A DNA stretch of 64,000 nucleotides from Bradyrhizobium nanningense (lineage in GTDB: Bacteria; Pseudomonadota; Alphaproteobacteria; Rhizobiales; Xanthobacteraceae). Position numbers and translations under genes: made by a program. The number at the start of each line of letters is the position of its first letter. The stretch's first letter is position 1. The DNA lies in NCBI RefSeq assembly GCF_004114535.1, contig NZ_LBJC01000033.1, positions 1 to 64,000 of the forward strand, in the 5' to 3' direction. Shown here piece after piece: positions 24,119 through 32,827 of the stretch. Below the pieces are notes generated by a model. That model saw only the letters and a program-made list of their open reading frames with translations, ran no database searches and had not been told where the DNA came from.

Positions 24119-24403
24119 TCAACGCCGCTTCGCGGTTTTGGTTCGCCGGTTGTAAGGCGAGCGGTTGACGGGCCGCAGCGAAATGCCTTCGCGTTGCGCC
24201 TTGCTGCGAATGGCCGCGACCGGGCGCTGCAATTTGATGCTCATCACACCGGTCGGCGTGTTTCCTTTCGCAAGCTGCTTCAACTTGCTCACGTCCGCCG
24301 GCGTCCAGGGCTGCCGCGCGCGGCGCTTGTACGCCGGGCTTGCCTTGCGCGGTCCCTTGCGGCCGATCGGTGAGCCCGGCCGTTTCCATGCTGCTTTCGC
24401 CAT
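24119..24403 (-). CDS. Small basic protein with a putative Myb/GcrA-like helix-turn-helix
   Basis: A 94-residue very basic protein. The tails are rich in Arg and Lys (RKASPAYKRRARQ at the front, NRSPYNRRTKTAKRR at the end). The centre, WTPADVSKLKQLAKGNTP followed by IKLQRPVAAIRSKAQREGI, has the spacing of a Myb/SANT or GcrA-type trihelical DNA-binding unit. The ATG has GGAGG 7 bases upstream. A nucleoid-associated or regulatory role is plausible but unproven. Confidence 0.75.
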   Translation of the reverse strand: MAKAAWKRPGSPIGRKGPRKASPAYKRRARQPWTPADVSKLKQLAKGNTPTGVMSIKLQRPVAAIRSKAQREGISLRPVNRSPYNRRTKTAKRR

Positions 24404-24595
24404 GATGATCCTCCTTCAGGATCGTTCTTGAACATACGAATCAGCATTTCGGTTCCGGCGCAATGTCCGTCCTGTCGCTTGCCAAAATCGCGCGCCGTTA
24501 ACTTGATGCGCCACAGGAGGTGGTTCGCCAGTAAGGGTAAGGAACCGCGCGCAATGCTCCGGGTTGATCGGACGACCGACTTTGCCGGAGCACGC

Positions 24596-25672
24596 ATGAC
24601 GGACGCCGAAATTCGCAAGGGGATGCCGCCCGTCAAGCTGTCGCGCGCAGAGTTCGAACGGCGTTACAAGGGGCAGTTCGTCGACCCCGTCTTTGCCCCG
24701 CTGCAGCGCGAGCTCGATGCCGTCACCGCTGCGGCCTGGGATGCCTACAGCCATTCGCGCAAGGCACCGTTGACGCGGAAGGCGGGCGCGGGTTTTTCCG
24801 ATCCCGACTACGACATCGCCGTCGACTGGCTCGAGGCACGTGCAAAGATCCAGGAAGCCCAGCGACGGCACGACGATGCGAACGAGACGCCGCGCATCCT
24901 CGTCATCAACGGCTCGGCCCGCAGCGAGCACACCTGTCCCGGCGAGATGTCCAAGACCTGGCGGCTGGTCAAGCTGGCCGAGCCTGTCTTCGCCGAGATG
25001 GGGTTTGCCGTCGACATTCTCGACCTGTCGCGCCTCGCCTCGGAATTCGGCAAGACGATCCATCCTTGCAAATCCTGCGTCGGCACCGCCATGCCGCTCT
25101 GCCACTGGCCCTGCAGCTGCTACCCGAACCATTCGCTGGGACAGACGGGCGACTGGATGAACGAGATCTATCCGCTATGGGTTGCCGCTCACGGCATCCT
25201 GATCGTGACGCCGGTGAACTGGTATCACGTCCCGGCCGGGCTCAAGGCGATGATGGACCGCATGGTCTGCGCCGACGGCGGCAATCCCGATCCGACCTCG
25301 ACGCATGGCAAGAAGGCCGCCGAGGCCAAGGCGATCGAGCTGAAGGGCTGGTCCTATCCGCGCCATCTCGCCGGCCGTTATTTCGGAATCGTCGTTCATG
25401 GTGATGCCGTCGGTGCCGAGGGCGTGCGCCGCGCTTTGTCGGACTGGCTGATTGACATGCAGCTGATCTCGGCCGGCCGCTTCGCCGAGCTCGACGGCTA
25501 TGTCGGCTACATGGAGCCATACGCCACCTCGCATCACGAGCTCGATGAAGACGCAAAATTCCAGCAGCAGGTGCAGAACGCGGCGCGCGCGCTGGGCAAC
25601 GCTGTCCGGCTGGCAAGGAGCGGGCGCCTTCAGGAGCCCGGTGCCGGTCTTGCCGATCCGAGCCCCAAATGA
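24596..25672 (+). CDS. NADPH-dependent FMN reductase family protein
   Basis: A 358-residue flavodoxin-fold protein with a long N-terminal extension (residues 1-95). The flavin domain begins at PRILVINGSARSEHT and continues to TPVNWYHVPAGLKAMMDRM, the phosphate- and isoalloxazine-binding parts of the FMN_red family. An unusual cysteine cluster lies between (PCKSC, then CHWPCSCYP), suggesting metal binding or redox activity. The ATG at 24596 has CGGAG 6 bases upstream. The stop overlaps the next start as ATGA, so it is co-translated with the thioredoxin-reductase-like protein. Confidence 0.88.
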   Translation: MTDAEIRKGMPPVKLSRAEFERRYKGQFVDPVFAPLQRELDAVTAAAWDAYSHSRKAPLTRKAGAGFSDPDYDIAVDWLEARAKIQEAQRRHDDANETPRILVINGSARSEHTCPGEMSKTWRLVKLAEPVFAEMGFAVDILDLSRLASEFGKTIHPCKSCVGTAMPLCHWPCSCYPNHSLGQTGDWMNEIYPLWVAAHGILIVTPVNWYHVPAGLKAMMDRMVCADGGNPDPTSTHGKKAAEAKAIELKGWSYPRHLAGRYFGIVVHGDAVGAEGVRRALSDWLIDMQLISAGRFAELDGYVGYMEPYATSHHELDEDAKFQQQVQNAARALGNAVRLARSGRLQEPGAGLADPSPK

Positions 25673-26568
25673 CCGTTGCGCGGCTCGATTGCCTGATCGT
25701 CGGCGGCGGACCTGCCGGACTGATGGCTGCGATCTATCTGGCACGCTTCCGCCGCAGCGTCTGTGTCGTCGACACCGGCGCGAGCCGGGCCGCGCTGATC
25801 CCGCGCAGCCACAACGTTCCCGGCTTCGTCCACGGACTGTCAGGCGCGGAGCTGATCGAGCGGATGTCAGCGCAATTGGACGAGCTCAGCGTCACGCGCG
25901 TGGAGGCCGAGGTCACCGCGCTGCGGCGGCACGATCATGGTTTTGAGGCGAGCTGGAACGGCGATGCGCATGCCGCCGCCACCGTCATTCTCGCCAGCGG
26001 CATCGTCGACACCCATCCGCCGTTTGCCGAATGGCGCGAAGCGGTCGCGGATGGGCTGTTGCGCTACTGTCCCGTCTGCGACGCCTTCGAGGCGACCGGC
26101 CATCGCATTGGCGTCATCGGCCCGCTTCACCTTGCCGCCAGTAAGGCACTTTTCCTGCGCGCCTATTCGCGCGACGTGACGCTGCTCGCAACCGGACCGG
26201 ACGACGACCAGGGCGCAGCCTCGGAGCTGCTGGATGCCGGCGTCGAGGTCGTGTTCGCGCCCGATTTGCATCTGCGGCGGAGCGGCGGGGGCGTCGAGGC
26301 CGTCTTCGCCGATGGCCGGACGATGCAATTCGACATGGTCTATCCTGCGATGGGGGCCGAGGTGCGTTCGCAGCTCGCGGTGTCGCTGGGGGCCGAGCAT
26401 ATTGGCGAAGGTTATCTCAAGGTCGACGACCATCAGCGCACGTCGATCCATGGGCTCTATAGCATCGGCGATGTCGTTACCGATTTGCACCAGATCTCGG
26501 TCGCGTTCGGCCACGCGGCCGTCGCCGCCTGCAACATCCATCACAGCCTGCCGCGGCGTCTTGCATGA
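25669..26568 (+). CDS. Thioredoxin-reductase-like FAD/NAD(P) oxidoreductase
   Basis: A 299-residue two-domain pyridine nucleotide oxidoreductase. The FAD-binding motif VGGGPAGLMAA is at residues 9-19, a CxxC redox pair is in YCPVCDA, and the C-terminal FAD motif is HGLYSIGDVV. The NADPH domain motif is less clear (GVIGPLHLA in place of GGGDSA), which may mean altered cofactor use. Start overlaps the FMN reductase stop. Together with the Cys-rich copper protein downstream it suggests a redox or metal stress unit. Confidence 0.88.
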   Translation: MTVARLDCLIVGGGPAGLMAAIYLARFRRSVCVVDTGASRAALIPRSHNVPGFVHGLSGAELIERMSAQLDELSVTRVEAEVTALRRHDHGFEASWNGDAHAAATVILASGIVDTHPPFAEWREAVADGLLRYCPVCDAFEATGHRIGVIGPLHLAASKALFLRAYSRDVTLLATGPDDDQGAASELLDAGVEVVFAPDLHLRRSGGGVEAVFADGRTMQFDMVYPAMGAEVRSQLAVSLGAEHIGEGYLKVDDHQRTSIHGLYSIGDVVTDLHQISVAFGHAAVAACNIHHSLPRRLA

Positions 26569-26649
26569 ACTCACAATTGCCAGGGAACCGGGAACGAAGG
26601 GCGTTGCCTCGCCTTGGTTGAGCGGGCGGGCGAGCGCAAGGAGATAGAG

Positions 26650-26979
26650 ATGGCGCAATCAGAAGACATGACCCGCTGCGTCGCGCTCTGCATGAGCTGC
26701 TACCAGACCTGCCTTGGCACGGCGATGAACCACTGCCTCGAGACCGGCGGAAAGCACGTCGAGCCGAAGCACTTCCGCCTGATGATGGCCTGCGCCGAAA
26801 TGTGCCGGACGGCGGCGCATTTCATGCTGATCAATACGCCCCATCACCGGCATACCTGCGGCGAATGTGCTGAGATCTGCGCCGAGTGCGCCGCGGATTG
26901 CGAGCGGATCGGGGGCATGGACGAATGCGTCGCCATGTGCCGCTCCTGCGCACAATCCTGCCGCGCGATGGCCGCTTGA
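26650..26979 (+). CDS. Cys-rich four-helix copper-binding protein (Csp / DUF326-like)
   Basis: A 109-residue protein with 16 cysteines arranged as repeated CxxxC and CxxC pairs (RCVALCMSC, ACAEMC, CGECAEICAEC, ECVAMCRSC) along four predicted helices. This is the pattern of the Csp copper-storage family, in which Cys line the inside of a four-helix bundle and hold Cu(I). No signal peptide is visible, so it should be a cytosolic Csp3-type protein. The ATG at 26650 has AAGGAG 7 bases upstream. A small gene follows 10 bases later. Confidence 0.88.
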   Translation: MAQSEDMTRCVALCMSCYQTCLGTAMNHCLETGGKHVEPKHFRLMMACAEMCRTAAHFMLINTPHHRHTCGECAEICAECAADCERIGGMDECVAMCRSCAQSCRAMAA

Positions 26980-26989
26980 GGAGAAGCCC

Positions 26990-27178
26990 ATGCTGGAAGA
27001 GAAGCTCAAGGACGCCGTCATCGGCGAGCTGCAACGGCAGGCCGCCAACCGGCCGCAGTCGCTGAAGATCGAGGGCGCCAAGGATGCGCAACGCTCGGAA
27101 GAGCTGACCGTCAACGGCAAGATCGACCTCGGCGCGCTCGTCATGGCGATCGCCGGATCGGTTGCGGGCGGCCCTTAA
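26990..27178 (+). CDS. Small hypothetical protein downstream of the Csp-like gene
   Basis: A 62-residue protein: a charged, helical first half (MLEEKLKDAVIGELQRQAA) and a short glycine- and alanine-rich C-terminus (GALVMAIAGSVAGGP). GAGGAG lies 8 bases before the ATG, and the gap to the Csp-like stop is 10 bases, so they are one unit. No family recognised; a role with copper storage is only an inference from position. Confidence 0.65.
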   Translation: MLEEKLKDAVIGELQRQAANRPQSLKIEGAKDAQRSEELTVNGKIDLGALVMAIAGSVAGGP

Positions 27179-27184
27179 GCCGCC

Positions 27185-27442
27185 TCAGCCGTATTCCTCG
27201 CCGATGCCGTATTCCCGATAGATCTCCAGCGGATCGAGGTCGGGAAACAGGCGGCATTTGGCCTGGGCGAGGTGCAGGCGCACCGCCGCCGGCTCCTTGC
27301 CGTTCGAGAGCATCTTGCGGATGTCGTCCATATGCGCGGTCGGCTGGTGCTTCGGTTCGAGCTGCTCCAGCGCGACCAGGGCGGTCGCGAGGGCCTCGGT
27401 CAGAACCCAGTCGTCGTGGCCGGTAATTCCCTTCTTCGGCAT
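27185..27442 (-). CDS. Small conserved hypothetical protein
   Basis: An 85-residue soluble, mostly helical protein (TEALATALVALEQLEPKHQP, then MDDIRKMLSNG), converging on the preceding gene with 6 bases between stops. No family recognised. Coding support comes from its regular codon use and full-length frame; the ribosome binding site is not strong. Confidence 0.6.
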   Translation of the reverse strand: MPKKGITGHDDWVLTEALATALVALEQLEPKHQPTAHMDDIRKMLSNGKEPAAVRLHLAQAKCRLFPDLDPLEIYREYGIGEEYG

Positions 27443-27736
27443 CGGCTGACCCCAGATGTGGCGGCAGGGCTTTAGTCTATCGCGACTTCCGCCAAATCGC
27501 CATTGAGCCGTTGCGGGTATCCTGCGGGGGGCAGCGCCCGTGGGCCATGCTCCGGCTTGCCTTATGTCCGCGTCAGGCTAAAAGGCGGCGCGAGTTGCGG
27601 GGGCGACAGTATCTTTATTGAAACAAACTTGGCGTAGACGGGCCGCTACCGCATCCAGGCTGGCCGTTCCGGTCTGAATCTCCGATCCCGAATTTGCAAC
27701 ACGATTGTGGTTGCGCTCCTCAAGGCTCGAACCAGC

Positions 27737-28111
27737 ATGGTCTTTCTCAGCTTCGTCTACCGCTTCATCACCAACTTCGCGTTCATGGCGGTGGTCTATT
27801 TCAGCCTGAACTTCATGGAGAAATATCCGAACCGGGCGATCCTTGCGATCCTGGTGCTGATCTATGCCTCCATGCGTGCCGTCTCGACGCTGCGCGCGTT
27901 CTACTTCTTCCAGAAGATCGAGAGGCTGGAAGCCGAGACACGGCGTCTTCAGGGCCCGATCAACGACGGCTCCGGAGGAACGAACGCGCGCAAGCAGGTC
28001 ATCGCCGACGTTGCCCGGCTGCGGCGTGACGGCGAGCTCAAGTCCTATATGGACCTGTTCTTCCTGGCGCTGATCGTGCTGCTCTGCGTCGCCGCTATCC
28101 TGCGGCAGTAG
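27737..28111 (+). CDS. Small membrane protein of unknown function
   Basis: About 124 residues from the ATG at 27737 (MVFLSF); a GTG at 27707 would add 10 residues. Two hydrophobic helices at the N-terminus (FMAVVYFSLNFM, AILAILVLIYASMRAV), a cytosolic charged middle with EAETRRLQ and a C-terminal helix (LFFLALIVLLCVAAIL). It converges on the deacetylase gene with 3 bases between them. Function unknown. Confidence 0.7.
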   Translation: MVFLSFVYRFITNFAFMAVVYFSLNFMEKYPNRAILAILVLIYASMRAVSTLRAFYFFQKIERLEAETRRLQGPINDGSGGTNARKQVIADVARLRRDGELKSYMDLFFLALIVLLCVAAILRQ

Positions 28112-28114
28112 AGG

Positions 28115-29389
28115 TTAAGCCCTTTTCTTCAGGCTGGCGACGCGGGTCGGGCGCGGCGTAGCACTCTTGACCTGCGCGGCATGCTTCGGTGCCGCCGGGG
28201 ACGCATGCGCGGCGTGCCGAGCTTGGGACTTGGCCGTCCTGCCCTTTGCTATCTTGCCCCTGACCGTATGCGGCGTCTCGGCCGCCATCGCCAGCCGCGT
28301 CGCGGCACGCCGCGACAATGTCGTCGACAGAAGCACCTCGACCGAGCCTTCCGGGATCGCGAAGAGAGCGCGGCCGGGCACGGGCAGGGTGGATGCGAGA
28401 TCCATCTGTCCCTTGGTCCGGCGCGGCAGCAGCGATTGATGCTCGGTCTGTGCGTTGAGGTCGGCGAGCGAGGGCGCCGGAAGCGTCCGGGTCTGCGTGA
28501 ACACGAAGGTCGGAACGGCCGGCCAGCGCGCGATCGGCACCGTCTCGGTCGGCCGATGCAGCAGCCATTCCACCGGATTGGTCGGCGTCGCCGGCCGGTC
28601 GGCGGTCGCCGGCACCACATGCACGATGCGATAACCGCGCGCCTTGAGGTCGCGGATGATCTTCGGCAGCGCCGCCACCGTGCGGGCCTGGATGTCGTGC
28701 AGCAGCAGGATGCCCTTGCCCTTGGCCTCCAGCCGCTGGATCGCGAGCTGATAGACGCGGTCGGACGACACATGGCGCCAGTCGTCGGCCGGGAAGTCGG
28801 CGCTCCAGACCTGGATGCCGCGCGAGATCAGATAGTTCTCGACGCCTTCGGCGCGCATCAGGCCGGGAATGCGGAAGAACGGGGCGAGCTGGGACGGGTC
28901 CGTCATCGCGGCCGAAGTCCACTCGATGCCGCCGTTGATCTCGGGCTCGAACTTCTCGACCGGCATCCGGTCGAAGGTCAGCGGATGGTTCATGCTGTGG
29001 GTGCCGACGGTATGCCCCGCCGCCACCAGCTTACGCACGCCTTCGGGATTCGCCTTGGCCTGGCTGCCGATGATGAAGAAGGTCGCCTTGATGCACTCGT
29101 CGTCGAGGATCTTGAGGACCTGGTTGGAATATTTGGGCAGCGGACCGTCGTCGAAGGTGAGAACGATTTCATGGTCCTTCAGCGGCAGCGTCTCGCGGTA
29201 CTGCATGGTGCCGATGCGCGGATGCTCGTGCGGATCGACCACGAGCGTGCGGGAAGTCCCGAGCGCGTCCGGATGGCCCGGACAATCGGCAAGCGCCGCC
29301 GGCGATCCCACGGCCGAACACCCAAGGAAACCGCCGAGGCAAAGGACGATCCACGATCGCGTCCGCACAACAACGCTACTTCCGATCAT
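28115..29389 (-). CDS. Polysaccharide deacetylase (NodB-fold) with a long basic tail
   Basis: A 424-residue exported protein with a signal peptide containing a lipobox-like GCSA at about residue 23. The NodB/CE4 catalytic domain covers about residues 65-300: LTFDDGPLP with the metal and base Asp pair, and HSMNHPL with the two metal His. The last 120 residues are rich in Lys, Arg and Ala, of low complexity, and probably bind the wall or nucleic acid nonspecifically. It lies next to a second CE4 gene, so the pair arose by duplication. Substrate (peptidoglycan, chitin-like or exopolysaccharide) is unknown. Confidence 0.88.
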   Translation of the reverse strand: MIGSSVVVRTRSWIVLCLGGFLGCSAVGSPAALADCPGHPDALGTSRTLVVDPHEHPRIGTMQYRETLPLKDHEIVLTFDDGPLPKYSNQVLKILDDECIKATFFIIGSQAKANPEGVRKLVAAGHTVGTHSMNHPLTFDRMPVEKFEPEINGGIEWTSAAMTDPSQLAPFFRIPGLMRAEGVENYLISRGIQVWSADFPADDWRHVSSDRVYQLAIQRLEAKGKGILLLHDIQARTVAALPKIIRDLKARGYRIVHVVPATADRPATPTNPVEWLLHRPTETVPIARWPAVPTFVFTQTRTLPAPSLADLNAQTEHQSLLPRRTKGQMDLASTLPVPGRALFAIPEGSVEVLLSTTLSRRAATRLAMAAETPHTVRGKIAKGRTAKSQARHAAHASPAAPKHAAQVKSATPRPTRVASLKKRA

Positions 29390-29577
29390 GAACTCCGTCT
29401 GCCCTCATCAGCTATTGCCCCCATAATAGGTCGGAGACTGCAGGAAACGGTTCAGGCGCCAAGAGGCTTTCAAGCCTTTCCCATTGCAAAGTCCCCATCC
29501 ATTTGCATGGCGTAGCATGAACAGAGTGTTAATAGGGCCCAAATCACCCCAATTTGCGCCGGCGTGACATTCCGGCA

Positions 29578-30384
29578 TCAGCGCGCGTCGGCATCTTTCT
29601 GCGGCGCGCCGGCCGGTACGACGTGAACCACGCGAAACCCGTTCTCCCTCAGATACCGCAGGAAGGCCGGCATGATCGCGGCCGTGCGCGCCTTGGGGTC
29701 ATGGAACAGGACGATGCCCTTGCCGGCCGCGGCGAGGCGCTCGGTGACGAGCTTCAATTCCTGCTCCGGCGTCACCTCGTTCCAGTCGCTGGCCCAGAGG
29801 TCGGCCCCGAACACGACGATGCCGCGCGCCTGGAGCAGGTCGAGCTCGGCCTGCGTCCCCTCGAAATAGGGAAACCGGAAGAACGGTGTCGAAGGCGTCG
29901 TCGTCGAGGTGCCGTGCAACGCCGTCTCGTTCGCGGCGATGCCACGGTCGATCTCGCTCTTCGCCTTGTCGAACGGGATCCGCGCCATGAACGGATGCGA
30001 GAAGGTGTGGTGGCCGATGGTGTGGCCCTCGCGGGCGATGCGCTTGACCATGTCGGGATGCTGGGAGGCGTGCAGGCCGATCAGAAAAAAGGTCGCGCGC
30101 ACGCATTCCTGCGCCAGCGCCGCCAGCACCTTCGACGTCGTCGGCGGGTTCGGTCCGTCGTCGAAGGTCAGCACGACCTCGTGATCGGCCAGCGGCAGCG
30201 TCTGCGGAAAGCTCTTCAAGCCCACGCGCGGCGTGGTCTTGGCATCGACGCTCAGCACGCGGAAGGTGCCGAGCGCGGCCTTGCGCGGGCACTCCGCAGC
30301 ATCCGTCGCGGCGATGCCGGCGAGGGCGGCGAGGGCCGCGCCCAGCGACATCGAGGTCCACCTCAGTCGAAGCATCTTTGTCAT
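29578..30384 (-). CDS. Polysaccharide deacetylase (NodB-fold), paralogue
   Basis: A 268-residue exported protein starting at MTKMLRLRW with a signal peptide to about residue 25. The CE4 motifs are LTFDDGPNP and HHTFSHPF, with the same LGTFRVLSVDAK and GLKSFPQTLPL segments seen in the neighbour (TLVVDPHEHPRIG, YRETLPL). It lacks the neighbour's basic C-terminal tail. The 188 bases between the two genes show no gene. The copies probably act on related sugar polymers in the envelope. Confidence 0.88.
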   Translation of the reverse strand: MTKMLRLRWTSMSLGAALAALAGIAATDAAECPRKAALGTFRVLSVDAKTTPRVGLKSFPQTLPLADHEVVLTFDDGPNPPTTSKVLAALAQECVRATFFLIGLHASQHPDMVKRIAREGHTIGHHTFSHPFMARIPFDKAKSEIDRGIAANETALHGTSTTTPSTPFFRFPYFEGTQAELDLLQARGIVVFGADLWASDWNEVTPEQELKLVTERLAAAGKGIVLFHDPKARTAAIMPAFLRYLRENGFRVVHVVPAGAPQKDADAR

Positions 30385-30467
30385 TGCGCTCGGAGTTGCC
30401 TTGTGGGTATTGCCTGAACCGTCAGCCCAGATCACCCGTTCCAACCTGTCAAACGGCGAGGCGCGCC

Positions 30468-31889
30468 ATGGACGAACATATGGACGTGGCCCCACCCGCT
30501 GCGGATTCGGTACTCGACCACGTGCCGATGCGCAATGAAGACGGCGACATCAGGCACGAATTCGTCGAGGAGATTGCGCGTGCGATCGAGGCCGGCGACA
30601 GCGCCTCGCTGCGCGCCTGCGTCGCCGAGCTGCACGAGGCCGATCTCGGCGATCTCATCGGCGCGCTGGAGCCCGACGACCGTGTCCGCCTGGTCGAGCT
30701 CACCGGGGCCGACTTCGACTTCTCCGCGCTGAACGAGGTCGACGAGGCCGTCCGCGAGGAGATCCTGGAAGAGCTGCCGCCGGAGACCGTCGCCGAGGGC
30801 GTCCGTGAGCTCGAATCCGACGACGCGGTCGAGCTGCTGGAGACCCTCGACCAGGCCGAGCAGGAGGAGATCCTCGAGAAGCTGCCGCTGAAGGAGCGCG
30901 TCGCGCTCGAGCGCAGCCTGCTGTATCCGGAGAATTCGGCCGGACGCCGCATGCAGACCGAGTTCATCGCGGTGCCCCAGGATTTTACCGTGGGCCAGGC
31001 GATCGACTACATGCGCGAGACGCCGGATCTGCCCGACCGCTTCTACGAGATCTACGTCGTCGACAAGGACCAGCACTGGCAGGGCGCTGTTCCCCTCGAC
31101 GTGCTGCTGCGCGCGCGCCGGCCGATCGCGCTGGCCGAGCTGACCGATGAGGACCGCCGCCGCGTGTCCGTCCTGGAGGACCAGGAGGAGGTGGCGCGCA
31201 TGTTCGGCAAGTACAATCTCGTCGCTGCCCCCGTGCTCGACACCCAGGATCGCCTGGTCGGCGTCATCACCGTCGACGACGTCGTCGACGTCATCGAGGA
31301 GGAGGCGGACGAGGACCTCAAGGCGCTCGGCGGCGTCACCAGCGACGAAGAGCTGTCGGATACCTTCCTGACCATCGCGCGCGGCCGCTTCAACTGGCTG
31401 CTGGTCAATCTCGCGACCGCCTTCCTCGCGTCCTCCGTGCTCGGCCTGTTCGAGGGGCAGCTCGAGAAGATGGTCGCGCTCGCCGTGCTGGCGCCGATCG
31501 TGGCGAGCCAGGGCGGCAATGCCGCGACCCAGACCATGACGGTCGCGGTGCGGGCGCTGGCGACCCGCGAGCTCGGCTCCTCCAACGCCTGGCGCGTGGT
31601 GATGCGCGAAGGCCTGGTCGGTCTCGTCAACGGGCTCGCCTTCGCCGTGATCACGGGGATCGCGGCGGTGGCCTGGTTCAAGATTCCTGGCCTCGGCATC
31701 GTCATCGGACTTGCGATCATCTGCAACCTCGTCGCCGGCGCGCTCGGCGGCATCCTGATCCCGATGGCGCTCGAACGTGTCAGGGCCGATCCGGCCGTGG
31801 CCTCCGGCACCTTCGTTACCACCGTGACCGACGTCGTCGGCTTCTTCTCCTTCCTCGGCATCGCGACGCTCTGGTTCGGGTTGAGGTAG
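30468..31889 (+). CDS. mgtE: Magnesium transporter MgtE
   Basis: A 473-residue MgtE channel. An N-terminal superhelical domain (GDLIGALEPDDRVRLVEL and repeated EILEELPPE / EILEKLPLK units, residues about 45-150) is followed by two CBS domains (to about 285, with DRLVGVITVDDVVDVIEEE) and five membrane helices (ASQGGNAATQTMTV, GLVNGLAFAVITGIAAV, and others). Mg2+ binding between these domains closes the pore. The ATG at 30468 follows GCGAGGCG. It is divergent from the deacetylase genes. Confidence 0.93.
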   Translation: MDEHMDVAPPAADSVLDHVPMRNEDGDIRHEFVEEIARAIEAGDSASLRACVAELHEADLGDLIGALEPDDRVRLVELTGADFDFSALNEVDEAVREEILEELPPETVAEGVRELESDDAVELLETLDQAEQEEILEKLPLKERVALERSLLYPENSAGRRMQTEFIAVPQDFTVGQAIDYMRETPDLPDRFYEIYVVDKDQHWQGAVPLDVLLRARRPIALAELTDEDRRRVSVLEDQEEVARMFGKYNLVAAPVLDTQDRLVGVITVDDVVDVIEEEADEDLKALGGVTSDEELSDTFLTIARGRFNWLLVNLATAFLASSVLGLFEGQLEKMVALAVLAPIVASQGGNAATQTMTVAVRALATRELGSSNAWRVVMREGLVGLVNGLAFAVITGIAAVAWFKIPGLGIVIGLAIICNLVAGALGGILIPMALERVRADPAVASGTFVTTVTDVVGFFSFLGIATLWFGLR

Positions 31890-31919
31890 GGGGCGGTTTG
31901 GGGCGCCAAGCTCGCTCCG

Positions 31920-32067
31920 CGTCATTGCGAGCGCAGCGACTTGTCCGCCGAAGCCTTTGGCGAAGGCGGAAGCAATCCAGAATCCCTCCGCAGTGGCAGT
32001 CTGGATTGCTTCGTCGCATCAGCGCAAAATTGCTACGCAATTTTGTCGCGAGCTCCTCGCAATGACG
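31920..32067. repeat. Dispersed palindromic repeat family A, copy 1 (with insert)
   Basis: Begins CGTCATTGCGAGCGCAGCG and ends CTCGCAATGACG, so the ends are inverted repeats. Internally AAGCAATCCAGA pairs with TCTGGATTGCTT. A second copy of the same element is at 62822-62910. This copy contains an extra segment of about 31 bases (31940-31970, itself a GCCGAAGCC / GGCGAAGGC hairpin) that is missing from the other copy, and a further AAAATTGC/GCAATTTT stem near 32026-32046. Confidence 0.85.
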
Positions 32068-32091
32068 GGGTGGGCAGCGCGGGCTCCCTCA

Positions 32092-32273
32092 CTCTCGTGT
32101 CACGGGCGCGCTGCGGCGCTCCATAGCGCGTCGAAGACGCGCGTAAACCCGCTTATGGCGCTGCTGCGCAGACCGGGACCCAGAAGGCGGCGTACTCCGC
32201 GGCGAAATGGGCCCCGGCTCAGCAGCGCACCACGCCGCAAGGGCGGCGCGTTGCGCTGCGTCCGGGGCACGGG
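32092..32273. repeat. Dispersed repeat family B, copy 1
   Basis: Contains GGGCCCCGGCTC and ends with CGCTGCGTCCGGGGCACGGGA, which are the reverse complements of segments in the copy at 34691-34840. The two copies lie in opposite orientation. Each is made of several GC-rich stems. It accounts for the rest of the gene-free interval between MgtE and the HTH gene. Confidence 0.75.
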
Positions 32274-32338
32274 ACCGTCATCTTTAATCCGAACTTAAGC
32301 GACCTGCCGCATCATCGGCCGCGCTTGGGGGACTGGAC

Positions 32339-32665
32339 ATGCGGTTGCGGCTGAAGGCGGACGGACGGGTCGTTGAGTTGCGGGACGGGCAAGAGCTTCC
32401 AGTTCAGCCGTTTCCGGTCCAGCCGTCTGTCGTCGAGCCCGTGGCCACGGTCGCGCCTGGCGATAGCTCTTCGCTCGCGGTGCGCGATTTGCGTCGCCGC
32501 GCCTGCCTGACCCAGATGGAATTTGCCGCCAAGCTCGGCGTTCCCGTTGAGACCATCCGCAATTGGGAGCAGGGCAAGCGTGCTCCGCGGGGGCCGGCCC
32601 GCGCGCTACTGGCGGTGATCGCGCACGCCCCGGAAACGGTGTTCCAGGCGCTTGCCAAAGCCTGA
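32339..32665 (+). CDS. XRE-type helix-turn-helix protein
   Basis: A 108-residue protein with an unstructured N-terminal half (Pro/Val-rich, residues 20-45) and a C-terminal XRE/Cro-type DNA-binding domain from about residue 50: LRRRACLTQMEFAAKLGVPV, then ETIRNWEQGKRAPRGPA. HTH spacing matches antitoxin-like regulators (MqsA/HigA type), but no toxin gene is adjacent, so an orphan regulator is more likely. GGGGGA precedes the ATG. Confidence 0.85.
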   Translation: MRLRLKADGRVVELRDGQELPVQPFPVQPSVVEPVATVAPGDSSSLAVRDLRRRACLTQMEFAAKLGVPVETIRNWEQGKRAPRGPARALLAVIAHAPETVFQALAKA

Positions 32666-32827
32666 CGTCAAGGCCTCGCGGATTGAACAGCCCTGATGCG
32701 AACCTCCCGTTAGCATTGCGCCAAATATCCGGCCGGACTGCCGCGGCCTCCGTTGGCAGCGTCATGGGCCGGGTCCATAATGCGCTCTGATGACGTTTGG
32801 GGCTGCCGGAACGGAAGAGGAGTCCTC

